A stretch of DNA of 64,000 nucleotides from Sapria himalayana (lineage: Eukaryota; Streptophyta; Magnoliopsida; Malpighiales; Rafflesiaceae), in the NCBI GenBank assembly GCA_029783825.1, contig JAREIK010003123.1, forward strand, positions 696,052 to 760,051, given 5' to 3'. Below the pieces are notes generated by a model, which searched no databases, had not been told where the DNA came from, and saw nothing but the letters and a program-made list of their open reading frames with translations. Below, piece by piece: positions 24,845 to 35,962 of this stretch. Position 1 is the stretch's first letter; each line of letters begins with the position of its first letter. The translations under genes and the position numbers were made by a program.

Positions 24845-26075
24845 ATATATGGCTCTCTGCCAAATTTTATCAAAATCATTTTCACATGTGATCTAGCCAT
24901 TAGCTACTTCGTCTAAATTAATGGAAGTTCACATGAGGCTTTCTAATGAAGAATATATCTCAAGCAAAGAGATTTTATTTCTCCTTGCCTATATGTAATA
25001 TCCATGGAATATCTTTCTCATCTTCTTATTGGAGCCAGTTGCTAGCAAGTATCTGAATTTTGATTATCATCCAAATAATAGAGAAATGCATGTAATTCAC
25101 TTATTATATGTAGCTCTCTTCAAAATATTTTGCTTAGGTTAAAGCTTTCAATGATTTCCTCCAAACTTCATTCATATTACAAACCCGCTCCAATTCAATT
25201 TTCTTCTTTTGAAGGGGATGTGGAAGATGTAAAATGATATATTGTTAACTTCACATGCTTTCTCATGGGAGTAGTTCCTTTCACATTTCTAGGTGTTCCA
25301 CTATCTAGTTTACATATTTTTATTTTATAATTCTCTCCCCTTATTAAGAAAACCATATCTACAATCTATTTTTAGGGAGACTTTAGCTCCTTAAATATGT
25401 AATCTAGGAGATTGAGAAATGTTAGCACTCACTTTCATTGAAGTGTTATGCAAGTGATTTTTTTGGAGGCTACCTTCAAGTAGATTCCACCCAAAGGTTA
25501 ACCTAGTTTAATGTTTGTATATCAAAGGAGGGAAGAAGAAAAAAAAATTATGGGAGGTCTTAGCCTTCTCTCTATCTCTCACTTGAGGATTCCCTTTGGA
25601 TCAAGTGGATCCACCACAGTAATCTTACATCTTCAATATATGTCACTTTTCACCATCACATGATGACTCATCATTTTGGAAGTCCCAACTATTAGTTACG
25701 AAAAGTCTTATCTAGTCTACAACTCATGTCTCTGATGATACACACACACACACACGCATATTGAATAAATGTGATAGTGGCAAGGTAATATCTAGAACAC
25801 TACCATTCCTTGAGACCACACAACCCAAATGTATCATGGGTCATTTCTTCCTCTAGGTGAATATCTTGGGTAAGCATCAAAAATATTAAATGTGAGCTTT
25901 GTGATCAGTTGGAATCCCAAAGGCACATATGGATAAAGAAGCTATATGAAAGAAAAACCTACTAGAATAAGGCCAGGTAGATGATGCTTACTACTACAAC
26001 CTATCATATATGGGAATAGTGAAATAAAATGCTCCAAGATAAAATTTTAGAATTATTGATTTTCTTATTTTGAAA
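24845..26075 (+). pseudogene. LINE-1: reverse transcriptase C-part and zf-RVT region
   Basis: The plus strand, across frames, reads LPNFIKIIFTCDLAISY and INGSSHEAF (about 24858-24930). It continues with QRDFISPCLYVISMEYLSHLL (about 24966), KYFA-VKAFNDF-QTS (about 25110) and GVVPFTFLGVPLSS (about 25267). Then come KIMGGLSLLSISHL with LRIPFGSSGST (about 25545) and CELCDQLESQRHIWI (about 25890). This is the usual domain order of plant non-LTR RTs followed by the Cys-rich zf-RVT region. The YADD active-site region is degraded (LIICSSL). Stops and frameshifts are frequent and the endonuclease end is missing. It faces LINE-2 tail to tail. Confidence 0.75.
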
Positions 26076-26706
26076 AATGAATTAGGAATCAGTATAACCT
26101 TAGTTAGTGTAACCATCTGATTGATGATTATGAAGTTTTTTGATAATTATTACCTATTAAAAAATTATTAAAAATGATAGGTGGGAATTTATAATTATCT
26201 ACAAGGTGGGTTTATAAAGAAATAATAGTGAAAGGTGACCAAATTTGAATAAGATAGCTCTATCCTTATGTTGCTTTGAACGAGAGATGAAGAATGAGCG
26301 AAGCTCATGCATCTATTTTACTAAAACTCAATCTATTTTCTTACTTCTTATTGTTATGGCAAAGTTTGAATTCTAGCTTCAGATTTGATAGAATCTTGTA
26401 GAATTTTTGTGTCTTCCATTTCAACCAACCTTAGTTGATTTCTTGATTTATCGGTATTGTTTTTTAGATGTTGGAGCTCTTGGTTAGTTCATTCTAGTTA
26501 TTCTTTCAATAAAAAAAGAAATTTTTCCTATTATATGCTCTAATCTTTCTTTTTTCTTTTTTTTGATAAGTAAAAAAAGCATTATCAAAAATCTTTAAGC
26601 CCTATCTCAAATTTAAGCTATTATATATATTCTTGAAAATAATATAAATTTCCATTTTGATTTTCTTTATGATTGTCTTTGCACCCTGGGACTTCTTGTC
26701 ATAATA

Positions 26707-26751
<45 letters not shown>

Positions 26752-26764
26752 CCTCTCCAAATGT
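26076..26764. repeat. AT-rich spacer with a (CT)n tract
   Basis: Between the two LINE tails lies AT-rich sequence with A-runs and an almost pure (CT)n tract at about 26709-26756. No gene was seen. Confidence 0.7.
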
Positions 26765-29700
26765 AGTAGATGGAAGGCTACTTTTGGATGATATTCTTTG
26801 GTGAATTACTAGCTAACTCTCATACCATGTTTTAAATGAGCTGGAAATAGAATTCATTTTGTAATCCATGTATATCCTATCTTTTAATTCCTGCCAAACA
26901 AATATTTAGAATTTGCATTTAAAAAATGAGTGATCTAGTATCTCAATATTAACACAAAATTCGCATGATAAATTTTGGGAAAAATATAACAATTGATCAA
27001 TCATTCTTAGTCAACCCCTTTTAGCCAACAATAAAAAAATTGCAAGTTTAAGGTATATAAATTTTAACCCAAATCATTTTTGTTTAAGAGAGTTTCTTCA
27101 TGGTTCTGAGCTGATATACATCAATGTACGTCTACTACTAATCTACCGCCTTCACCCCATTTCATAAGTAATTCTTCAGCCTGATTAATTTTTCTAGTTT
27201 GCTGAATTAATATGTTTCTAAGTTGTAGCAGGGATTTCTAGAATGTTAAATCAGCTTTAAATACTTAGCAGTACCATATAATGTTTTTAATGGGTAGATA
27301 TAAGGTATCCAATGAATCCAAAGATAAACTTATTGTACATTAATCAACCACAATGTTTTAGCAAAGAGAACTTTATTAAAGTTTGATAATTAGTGAAAAC
27401 CAAGTCTCCCATAGGTCGTATGACATGGGGGAACATACTTTGCTCCAAATAATTATGTAACAAAATCTATAAGTGGAGGCCCCTAAAGAAATTTCCCACA
27501 ATGATTGTCAATGGCTTAAAGAATTGAAGGGGGTATTAAAAAAACTATGAATTAGTATCTTTTTATCTCATGTATCATTGTACAAACATTTTCAATCTAC
27601 CTAGAATAAATAGTAATTTTCATATCTATTGCTGGAGTGGGGAAGAGATTTTGAGTAATAATGAAGAGAAATGCACGAATATTAATCTGCTAGAGGATAA
27701 CTGGACACTAAAAAAATAAAAATGGGAGGCATCCAATAGAAAATCCAAAAATTTTGATAATTTAATTCTTTACATTATTAGGAACCCTTCCAAATAAGAT
27801 ATTTGATTTTGAGAGATTTACTATGAGGTGCGATATTTGAGCAAAATTTCAAACATTCTTCATAATTATATGGGTGGAGTTATAATTTTTCTTTACAGAA
27901 AATAATTAAATCATTAGCGTACATTAAATGAGTTGTTTTTAAAGCAATGTAGCTCAAATTATATGTGAACCCATTCATTGTAGAAGCTTGGAGAGTAATA
28001 TAGATAGATAGTTCATACATATGGTGAACAAATAGAGAGAAATAGGATCACCTTGTTGGAGGCATCTTTTCCCTTTGAAGAAGATGTGATTTGACCATTA
28101 ATTGTGATAAAATAATTCAATATAGGTATATATATATTCAAAGATTATATCAACAAATTTTGTAAGAAAATTTAGCACCTTTAGAAGCTCAACCAGGAAA
28201 TTCTGAACTGAAAATCAAAAGCTATTTAAAATGTAAATTAAAAAAAAACACCTCAGGGATATCCATTTTCTAGCATAACACCTAGTCAAGAAATCGGCAA
28301 ACATGAATTTATCAGAGATTAATTTGATTTTGACATAGACAAATTGATCTAGATCAATGATATAATCTAGTACCAATAGAGGTGTCAACTGGGTGGGCGG
28401 CCAGGACCCAGCCTATAGCCTAGTTCGGTTCAGTCGTGCTCGGCCCGGCACGACACTGTCCAGGACAATGCCTAGGTTCGTGCCTGGCGTACTCTCGGCA
28501 CGAATCATGTCATGCCGTGCTGAGGAAAATTGGCCCGCATGTCGTGCCAGACATGACCCAGGCGCAACACAATGATGGGTGATGCCCAATGGGCGACGTG
28601 TCGGTGGCCAACACGGCAACGAATGATACAACAAGCCGAGTGGGTCAGTGGGATTGCCTGCTCGATTTTGGGAAGCACATGTATCACCAATTCATGGCAC
28701 AAACTGGCCCAAAACCGGGCTGATTTTGGGCAGAGGGTCATATCTGGCCTACCCTCCAATGAACCGGATCATGCTAGGCATGACACGTGGGCCCGTATGC
28801 GCCTCAAAAAAATGGGTCGTGCCAGCCCGACACGACCCATTTGATACCTATAATACCAATTATAATTTATATACAATGACTTTTGATATTAATTTATACA
28901 TAACATTGCAACATGAAATTGTTTAATAGTCTTTAACCAAAGATGCATTAGTTAATTTTGGAATGAGAGCTATGTATGCGTGATTTATTTATATGAGTAT
29001 AATCTCACAATATAAAAAAGCTCTGGTTAGCATTCACCACATCTTTGCTGATGTATTTCAGGAGTGTTTGAAAAATACCAACATGAGTCCGTCTGGGTCT
29101 TCAGATTTTGTACAGCCCATCTCAAACAATGTTTGCATCTCAACTGTTGTAAATTACTGAGAGAATTTATTATGATGATCCATTTTATGTTAGTTTCCAA
29201 GCAAAACAACTCCATTGCATATTGGCACCCTAGCTTTAGATACTCCTAGAAGTTCAATGAAATCTCAAAGGAATTCATTATTTAGCTTATCTTGTGAATT
29301 GGTAAACAACTAATCTTTCTTGACTATAAAAATAACTTTACTTCTTTAAAATATTGCATTAGTAAGAGATTAGAAAACCTTAGTATACCTATCATTAATT
29401 TTTAGGGATCTAATTTTTGTCTTTTACCTTAAAAAAGATAATTTTGCCCCTTCTAATTTTTTTAACTTCATTTTCAATAATTTCTCATTTTCATATAATA
29501 CTAGTGAATTTGGAGAGGTGAGAATTTACCCTTGGAGAATGTAGAGTTCCTTCTTTGCAAGTAATACCTTTAGATTTATATAACCAAAGTGAAAGGCACC
29601 CAAACCCCCTAAAGGTTACTTCAATACTTTAAGCATAGTCACAAGTCGAAACATTCTCAAGCTTCTAGATGATGTTGCTCAATAATTTTTCAATTTCAAT

Positions 29701-29770
29701 ATTAAGTCAACATGATTTAACCACATATTATATAATTTGAAAAAAGTTTTACAATTTTGGTCCCCCAATA
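26765..29770 (-). pseudogene. LINE-2: decayed LINE RT, split by a MITE
   Basis: From high to low coordinates, minus-strand fragments read as follows. LKVLK-PLGGLGAFHFGYI (about 29610) and EMGCTKSEDPDGLMLVFFKHS (about 29110) resemble the LINE segment before the RT. TISCCNVMYKLISKVI lies at about 28910. After the MITE come LDYIIDLDQ (about 28365) and FFKGKRCLQQGDPISLYLFTICMNYLS (about 28080, in pieces). NLSKSNILFGRVPNNVKN is at about 27800. A zf-RVT-like end spans 27260-26780 (WKSLLQLRNILIQQ; KFIMRILC). The frame breaks many times. The 5' endonuclease domain was not recognised. It is interrupted at 28377-28851. Confidence 0.75.
28377..28851. mobile_element. hAT-type MITE (copy a) inserted in LINE-2
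   Basis: The ends are TAGAGGTGTCAACTGGG and CCCATTTGATACCTATA. Flanks AGTACCAA (28369-28376) and AATACCAA (about 28850-28857) are an 8 bp duplication with one mismatch. Removing the element joins the LINE frame to read L-V-L-D-Y-I-I-D-L. The interior is GC-rich (GGGCCxGGxCACGAC words), unlike its surroundings. Several open frames of 60-92 codons run across it on both strands and are not genes. Confidence 0.88.
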
Positions 29771-30053
29771 ACCATGGACATAATGCACAACTTGATTTTC
29801 AAGCCAACTTTAAGCACCATTTTGATTAGATTATAAAAATTTTAAAACATGAAAACAAATTTTAAAAGCACCCAACAATGTCAACAAGGGTTAACTTATC
29901 TAATTTAAATTTGTTAATAATCCAAAGTAATAATTTTATATACCTACACTTATGAGGAATTATCAATCCCAAACCATTATTTGATATTACTAATTATCAA
30001 TATTTAATTATTTATAAAAACGTATTGCTAAAGGTCGAAGACTGAAGATGAAG
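29771..30053. other. AT-rich stretch, possibly the degraded LINE-2 5' part
   Basis: No readable domain was seen. It ends at MITE copy b. Confidence 0.35.
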
Positions 30054-30821
30054 TAGAGGTGTCAACCGGGCCAGGACGACCTGTCCGATACGAGGCACGG
30101 CACTATTCGGTCGTGCCTGGGCTGGCCCAGCACGAGAATTTTCTGTGCCTGAGCCCGTGTCGTGCCCGACCATGACACCGGCTGTGTCGTGCCGTGCTGA
30201 GGCCAATCGGGCCTCGTGTCGTGCCAGGCCCGAAACAGTACCGTGACCCGTTGGCACTGTATCTCGGTACGAGCTGAGAAACCTCAATTTTTTTAAATAA
30301 TTAGGGTTTTGGCATTGCGGCGGTGCAACAACGTGGCCGTAACCCTAATTTTTTAAAAATTAAGAGTCGGAGGCACGACGGCTCGTGCCTAAACCCTAAA
30401 TTTTTTAAAATTAAGGGTCGACGGCGCAACGGCGCGTGCCAAAACCCTAATTTTTTTTTAATTTAGAGATTCGACTGCGTGCGGCGTGACGGCGCATGCC
30501 GAAATCCTAATTTTTTTTAATTAAGAGTTCGGCTGAGCGGCTTCATGACAGCACGCGCCGAAACCCTATTTTTTTTTTTTTTGGGTTTAGGAGTTCTGCC
30601 TGACCTGACCGAACCCAGTAGATCGTGCCATGAGCCCGTGCCGGGCTGAAATTTCACAAAATCATGCCGGGTCATGCACGGCAAGATATAGTAACCATGC
30701 CGTGCCTGACCCAGCATGGCAATGTATAGTAACCATGCCGTGCCTGACCCAGCACGAAAGCAATGTCAGGTCAGAAAAAAACAGTCCAAGCCGGCCGGGT
30801 ACGTCTGGTCTCACACCTCTA
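30054..30821. mobile_element. hAT-type MITE (copy b), enlarged by an internal repeat
   Basis: The ends are TAGAGGTGTCAACCGGGCC and GGTCTCACACCTCTA. No 8 bp duplication is visible (flanks AGATGAAG and ATATTATT), so one side may be deleted. The interior holds about five 51-60 bp tandem units, with a second repeat of CATGCCGTGCCTGACCCAGC at 30680-30760. At 768 bp it is the longest copy. It lies about 470 bp upstream of the plant cysteine oxidase start codon, so it may sit in or near that promoter. Confidence 0.8.
30301..30570. repeat. 51-60 bp tandem units carrying telo-box-like AAACCCTAA
   Basis: Each unit has the form AACCCTAA, a T-run, TTAA, then GAGTCG..GGCGC-ACGGCGCGTGCC. AACCCTAA-type words occur at 30341, 30391, 30442 and (degenerate) about 30502 and 30561. 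An inverted TTAGGGTTT is at 30301. Telo-boxes are known plant promoter and chromatin motifs; any activity here is untested. Confidence 0.75.
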
Positions 30822-31150
30822 ATATTATTAATCTTAAACTCAACAAATATCGTCGGAAGTAGCGAGCGGCAAAAGGGTTGGAACGTGGAATACGGTCAAA
30901 AGCCTGGTTTCTTGACTAGCCCATTGGAAATACATAATGTTGCCCCTGGTTTTTCCTATTCCGACCAAACCAACTGTCAACCCCCCCGTCAACCAAGCTG
31001 GGCAGCGCCCAACACACTGCCAGTCTCCGCGTTTATGTTCCCACACCTCTCCATGAACAGTGATGCAATGTACTTATGTACACCTTACTTCTCCGCCAAA
31101 AAATCCATCAACCATCATTTAGCTTCTTCTGCATCTGGATTGTTCTTCAT

Positions 31151-31156
31151 TATATA
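31151..31156 (+). promoter_or_regulatory. Candidate TATA box of the PCO gene
   Basis: TATATA in CATTATATACCCAAA lies 133 bp upstream of the ATG at 31289. It is followed by a (AAAT)n tract at 31160-31183 that would fall in the 5' leader. Chosen by position and sequence only. Confidence 0.45.
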
Positions 31157-31288
31157 CCCAAATAAATAAATAAATAAATAAAACAGAACACCTTTCGCGT
31201 CTTTGTTCCACTTATTATTGAGTTTTTGCCAATACCTCGAAATAAATTCCGATTTTTTTTTGTTTGTTGACTATGAGTTTGAGATCAA

Positions 31289-32707
31289 ATGGGGATTGAG
31301 ACAGGTATGGTTGATAAACAGAGGAGTGACGCGCATGAATTGGTGAAGAAAAAGAATCGGGGTCAGACTCCAAATCCAAAGCATAAAGGCGAAAATTTCA
31401 AGGGAAAGAAGATCAGGAGAGACAATCACAAGAAGGTGTTGATGGCATCGCCTGTTCAGAAGCTGTTTCAGACATGCCACGATGTGTTTGCTTTTTGTGG
31501 TGCCGGAATCATCCCTTCCCTTGATAATATTGAAAAGCTAAGGGCAGTGTTGGGTCTGTTTTATCTACCACCCTCCCATTTGCCTCGCTGTTTTTAAAGT
31601 TTATATGAAATAAAATGGGAATTTATTTGGAAAACGTAGTCGTAATTTTGAAGACAAGTTGTGCCAATCATCCATGTGGGTCGTAGTTTGTATCTGCATG
31701 TCAAATGGCAGACACCATTGGTGTTCTAGTTTCTCTCTTCCTGCGGATGTTTGTTGGTTTCTATTTTCCCTGTGTTTGGATTCATTGCTTCAAAATTATC
31801 TATTCATCGATCTCTACTCTTCCATCTTTAATGAATTTGCTTTACAGATGACATGCAGCCGTCAGATTTTGGGCTGGAGCCCGAAATGTCATTTTTTCAC
31901 AACCAAATGCCTGGGACCGTAAGGCCACCTGCAATTAGATACCTGCATCTCTTTGATTGCGATAAATTCTCCGTAGGTGAATTGTACCTGAAACTATAAA
32001 CGACCTTTTTTTTTTTTCTAATTTCATCACTGAGTTAAATTTCGATTGATCACAGATTGGGATTTTCTGTTTGCCCCCATCTGGAGTGATCCCCCTTCAC
32101 AATCATCCAGGAATGACAGTGTTTAGCAAGCTTCTCTTCGGAAGCATGCACATAAAGTCCTTTGACTGGGTTGCTGATAATGTTTCTTCTGCCACATCCT
32201 CTTCCCCAGCAGCAGCTAGTCCTGGTAAAGCTTCCTCGATCTTTCTTTGCTCTTTCATGTTAATTTCCTTTGGTGGCGTTGCTTAGAATTAGTTTCGTTA
32301 TTGCAGAGGACAAAGGGAAAATTCGACTAGCAAAATTGAAGATAGACTCGGAATTCGTTGCCCCCTGCAAAGCCACCATTCTTTATCCTGCTGACGGGGG
32401 GAACATGCATCGTATTACGGCAATAACAGCTTGCGCAGTCCTAGACGTGCTTGGTCCACCTTACTCTGATCCTGATGGGCGTCATTGCCAGTACTTTCTC
32501 GACCTTTCCTTGACAAATTTCTCAGAGAGATGCTGCAGTTCTTTGCCAGACAAAGAATGCGGAAGTTATGCATGGCTTCAGCAGATAGACAAACCAGATG
32601 ATTTGTCTGTTGTTGCAGAAATGTATTCTGATGTTAAATTCCAATTCAAGTCTCCATCATCTACTTTTTCTTCCAGTGGTATCCACGGTTCACAACTCCA
32701 AGCATAG
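31289..32707 (+). CDS. PCO: Plant cysteine oxidase (thiol dioxygenase), four coding exons
   Basis: Predicted exons are 31289-31553, 31848-31972, 32056-32224 and 32307-32707, with GT/AG introns. Phases join to one 319-residue frame, longer than my recollection of typical PCOs (about 240-300). The family is a cupin-fold non-haem iron enzyme that uses O2 to oxidise N-terminal Cys, for example on ERF-VII factors, sending them to the N-degron pathway. Visible hallmarks: GLEPEMSFF (98-105), [20 protein letters not shown] (120-139), [16 protein letters not shown] (144-159) with ligands H145 and H147, MHIKSFDW (161-168), RLAKLKID (193-200), GGNMHR with the third ligand H221, and [19 protein letters not shown]. 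The basic N-terminus ([10 protein letters not shown]) could be a nuclear signal. A Ser/Ala-rich loop (about 170-186) and a Ser-rich tail are poorly conserved. The start is the first Met in frame and begins MGIETGMVD, the usual family opening. An alternative last intron cannot be excluded. Confidence 0.93.
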
Positions 32708-32975
32708 ATGTGAGACTTTTTTGGTACATACACCCAAAAAAAACAGCCATGTGGTTGAATAGGAAGGAAAAGAGCACTAGTTTACCAACACACATTACAA
32801 ATAATTTTGATGTAGTGTTTTATTCTTGTTGAGATCTTTTTTAAGAAGTGTTTCTAAGCTTACTTTTTCTAGAAAAGAATTTGGTAGATTGTGTTTTTAT
32901 CATCAAACATATAAAGATTAAAAAGTAAACTTTATTTTTTTAATTTTAAAAAAAGTTCACGTAACTTAAACTTTA
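32708..32975 (+). other. Probable 3' UTR and downstream of the PCO gene
   Basis: T-rich sequence with TGTAGTGTTTTATTCTTG (about 32810) and later A-runs. No canonical AATAAA was found in the first 200 bp, so the cleavage site is unclear. Confidence 0.35.
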
Positions 32976-32979
32976 TGGA

Positions 32980-33310
32980 TAATTATGTTTTGGGGCATTA
33001 ATTAAAAAACTGAACTTTAGTTTTAATATTTTAAAATAGGTATACCAAATTATTAACTAATTAATTTTCGTTGCACTTAATACCGTTAATACGAAAATAT
33101 CTTATTTTTTAATAATACGAACTCATCCAAGCAATGAATCATGTCATCTTGAAGCTCCAAGCTCCATTGAGCCTGTGGATATCGATGAGATCCATGAAGA
33201 TCATCGATTAGTTAAGAATTTGGTGTATCTTTTTTTGTTTTAATATTAATTATTAAGTTTAATTTTTATAATTTTTTTTTTAAATTGGTACACCAAAACA
33301 TAATTTAGAA
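32980..33310. mobile_element. Mutator-like MITE, AATTATGTTTTGG family
   Basis: Left AATTATGTTTTGGGGCATTA; right, inverted, AATTATGTTTTGGTGTACCA. The arms pair for about 100 bp, including AGGTATACCAAATTATTAAC versus AGATACACCAAATTCTTAAC. The core contains AGCTCCAAGCTCCATTGAGC and ATCGATGAGATCC, echoing the AGCTC-rich cores of the larger copies. No target duplication is obvious. It lies about 270 bp downstream of the PCO stop codon. Confidence 0.65.
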
Positions 33311-33631
33311 ATTGATCTTAGATTAAATAATTAGTATTTTTTTTAACATTGATTTATTTCATAATGAAATTCTAGGATTCTAACTCTAAACTTTCATCTT
33401 ATGAAAAATCAAGTTAACACATCACCACCAGCACCATTTCATTTTTTAAAAGATAAATATAAATCTATATTAAAAAATATATCTATATATATACACATAC
33501 ATACATATATATGTATGTATGTATGTATGTATCTGTATCTATATTTATATATAATTGTATATATATGTTTAGTTATTTATTTATTTATAAATAAAATTAT
33601 TTACATAAATAATCTATATTTCATCTTATGT
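33311..33631. repeat. Spacer with a TATG/TA microsatellite
   Basis: ACATACATACATATATATG(TATG)n at 33490-33535, then TATTTATTTATAAATAAA. An 84-codon open frame here is repeat-derived. It forms the left flank of CACTA-2. Confidence 0.75.
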
Positions 33632-33726
33632 CACTACAATAAAGACATTTTTTGAAATGCTCAATTCCATTTCTAAAGTGCTCCTTTCAAAATTTCGTCA
33701 TAGTGTCGCTTATTTATAAATATATC

Positions 33727-34366
33727 TAGAGGTATCAAATGGGACGTGCTGGGCCGGGCCGGTACGTCTTTAGTCAGCTTAACCTTGCCCATGTGTGTCA
33801 AACGGGACTGTACTATGTCGTATCTGACGCGGCACGGTTCTGTGGAGGTCAGCCCGGCACGGGCCCGTGGCACAAATCCATAGGGTTCGTCCCGATCGGG
33901 TAGAACCTCCTAATTAAAAAAAAAATAAAGGTTTCTGCGCGTGCCACCGACCCCCTAAATTAAAAAAAATTAGGGTTTCACGCTCGCCATCGTGCCGCCG
34001 CACCACTAAAACTCTAATTTTAAAAAAAATTAGGATTTTGGCAGCGCTACGATTTTTCTTCACTTCGGGGCTCAATGAGTCATGCCCATTGAGCTCAACT
34101 TCTACCGCTGGGATAGTTTCTCAGCTCGTGCCAAGATATCGTGCCAACATGCCAAAATACTGTGTTGGGCCAGGCACAGCACGAGGCCCGGTTGGCCTTG
34201 GAACGGCACGGTAGGATCGGTGTAGTGGACAGGCTCGGCATGGGTACGAGCACAAGAAATTCTCATGCTGTGCTCGGCCTAGGCATGGCCGAATCGTGCC
34301 GTGCCTTGTGCCGGCCCGACCCGATTGACACACACACACACACACACATAGTTATTTATTTATTTC
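33727..34366. mobile_element. hAT-type MITE (copy c) in the end of CACTA-2
   Basis: Starts TAGAGGTATCAAATGGGACG. The right TIR should read TTGACACCTCTA but instead runs ATTGACAC into (CA)n at 34326-34348 and then (TTTA)n. TATATATC at 34367-34374 may be the second copy of left flank AATATATC (33719-33726). The interior shares ACGTGCTGGGCCGG at the start and CTCAACTTCTACC (about 34095) with copy e, so these two form a subfamily. The right boundary is approximate. Confidence 0.78.
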
Positions 34367-34399
34367 TATATATCTATATAGAAATAGATTTTTGTTGCT

Positions 34400-34745
34400 C
34401 ATTTTAATTCCGTCATAATGTTAAAATAGCGACATAATTGGAAACATAAAGAATCCATTTCTAAAGTACTCTTTTCTAAATTTAGAAATGAATAATACTA
34501 GGGTGTTTCTAAAAAAAAGTGATAGATGTTTTCCATCACTAAAATTAGTGACGACAAAGGGATCTTGAATTTCATCGCTAAATTAGTGAAGAAAACAAAT
34601 ATTAACATAATATTATTTTTTAAAATTAGCGATGGAATAAGATAAAAATGTAACATCCATTTCAATATTAGAAATGGGTTTAAATATGCTATTTTCCATT
34701 TCTATTATCTGCAACATGAACATATTCCATTTGTGCAGTTTGTGT
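34400..34745. repeat. CACTA-2 subterminal repeats, 3' side
   Basis: CCATTTCTAAA, TTAGAAATG, ATTAGTGA and TTAGCGATGGAA-type words in both orientations, the same set as at 42420-42800. In CACTA elements such arrays bind the second gene product. I infer that role here from position. Confidence 0.7.
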
Positions 34746-35080
34746 TTGTTTTATACACTATACAAATACATACTAAAATCAAATAACCTGCAATCAAAAG
34801 AGTACATCCACATTTTATTCATCAAATAAAATTTACATTCGCATCCACTACAGAATAACACATCAAATAACAAGCAAAAATATTCATAAAATATAATACA
34901 CAATTTTTAACTTAATTAAAAAAAACCACCAACACAGAAATCATAATTTCACAACAAAAACATTCGTTGCAAAAAATTAATAACACAACATAACAAATAA
35001 CTATGAATCCTTGTCCCGGTGAATATTGTCATCGAGAGATCAGGGTAGATCTTCTTTAGAATGTTGAAAAATAAATGATG
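34746..35080. other. CACTA-2 AT-rich stretch, no gene seen
   Basis: AT-rich sequence with CAAATAACA-type words. It could be the untranslated 3' part of the second gene. Confidence 0.4.
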
Positions 35081-35925
35081 CTTATGCCAACTTGCACATA
35101 ATTTTCTCCAGCTTTTATTTCATTCCATCATCTCTTTTCATTCTTTCAATTTTTTTTATTTCTTCAAATTTTTTTTTTGCATTTCTTCATTTTTTTTATT
35201 GCATCTCATTCTTTTATTGCATTTTCTTCAATTTTCCTTTGCAATATATCCTAAATTTCTCACATCTCCTCACGCAACCTCTCATTAAACATGGTATTAT
35301 AATTGAAAGATGATGATGAACTTTAAACATAATTTAGCTAAAATATAGATGCATGGGTACCAAGACCGTACACTCACCATTTTTTCGACTCCACTCCGAC
35401 AGCATGAAAGTAAATATGTGCAACATCAATCTCTAACACCTCTATAGAAAGATTTGTCAATTGTGGAGTAATCACAACTATATTCTCCATAGCTTTCTAT
35501 AATTATTAAAATACAATATAACTCATCATTAATATATTCAAAAAATATTTATACTAGCACAAGAAATTATCATCTTCCTACTTGAAAATAACATAAAAGT
35601 GAAGTTAGTCATTACATGTAATGAGTCGATAAATAATAATTTATCAATTATGGTAAAAAAATATACTTGAGTTTGCATATTATTTATAATGAATATCAAG
35701 TAATCAATTTTTTTACACTGTTTACTTTTATTAATTGTAATTTACATACGAAACTACAAGTACAAAATGAGAAACTCACATTAATATCATTTGACTACTT
35801 GTTCACAAATGATCTATCATTCTTCTTGTGCATTCACTTGAATACCTCAAATAGTATTGGTGGATTTCCCAACTTAGCTTCCTAAAAATTAATAATAATT
35901 ACTATTAAGATCCTTTATATATTAT

Positions 35926-35962
<37 letters not shown>

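Noticed and set aside
28393..28926. Several open frames of 60-92 codons on both strands
   Set aside because: They cross the GC-rich interior of MITE copy a, which is a non-coding element with defined ends.
30301..30570. AAACCCTAA words as an interstitial telomere
   Set aside because: They are separated by 43-52 bp of GC-rich sequence within a MITE repeat unit, not an uninterrupted (CCCTAAA)n tract.
30630..31169. 179-codon plus-strand open frame ending just upstream of the PCO gene
   Set aside because: Its first part is MITE copy b and the rest is promoter/leader sequence; no recognisable domain or splice link to the PCO exons.
31659..31922. 87-codon open frame
   Set aside because: It spans intron 1 and exon 2 of the PCO gene in a frame other than the coding one.
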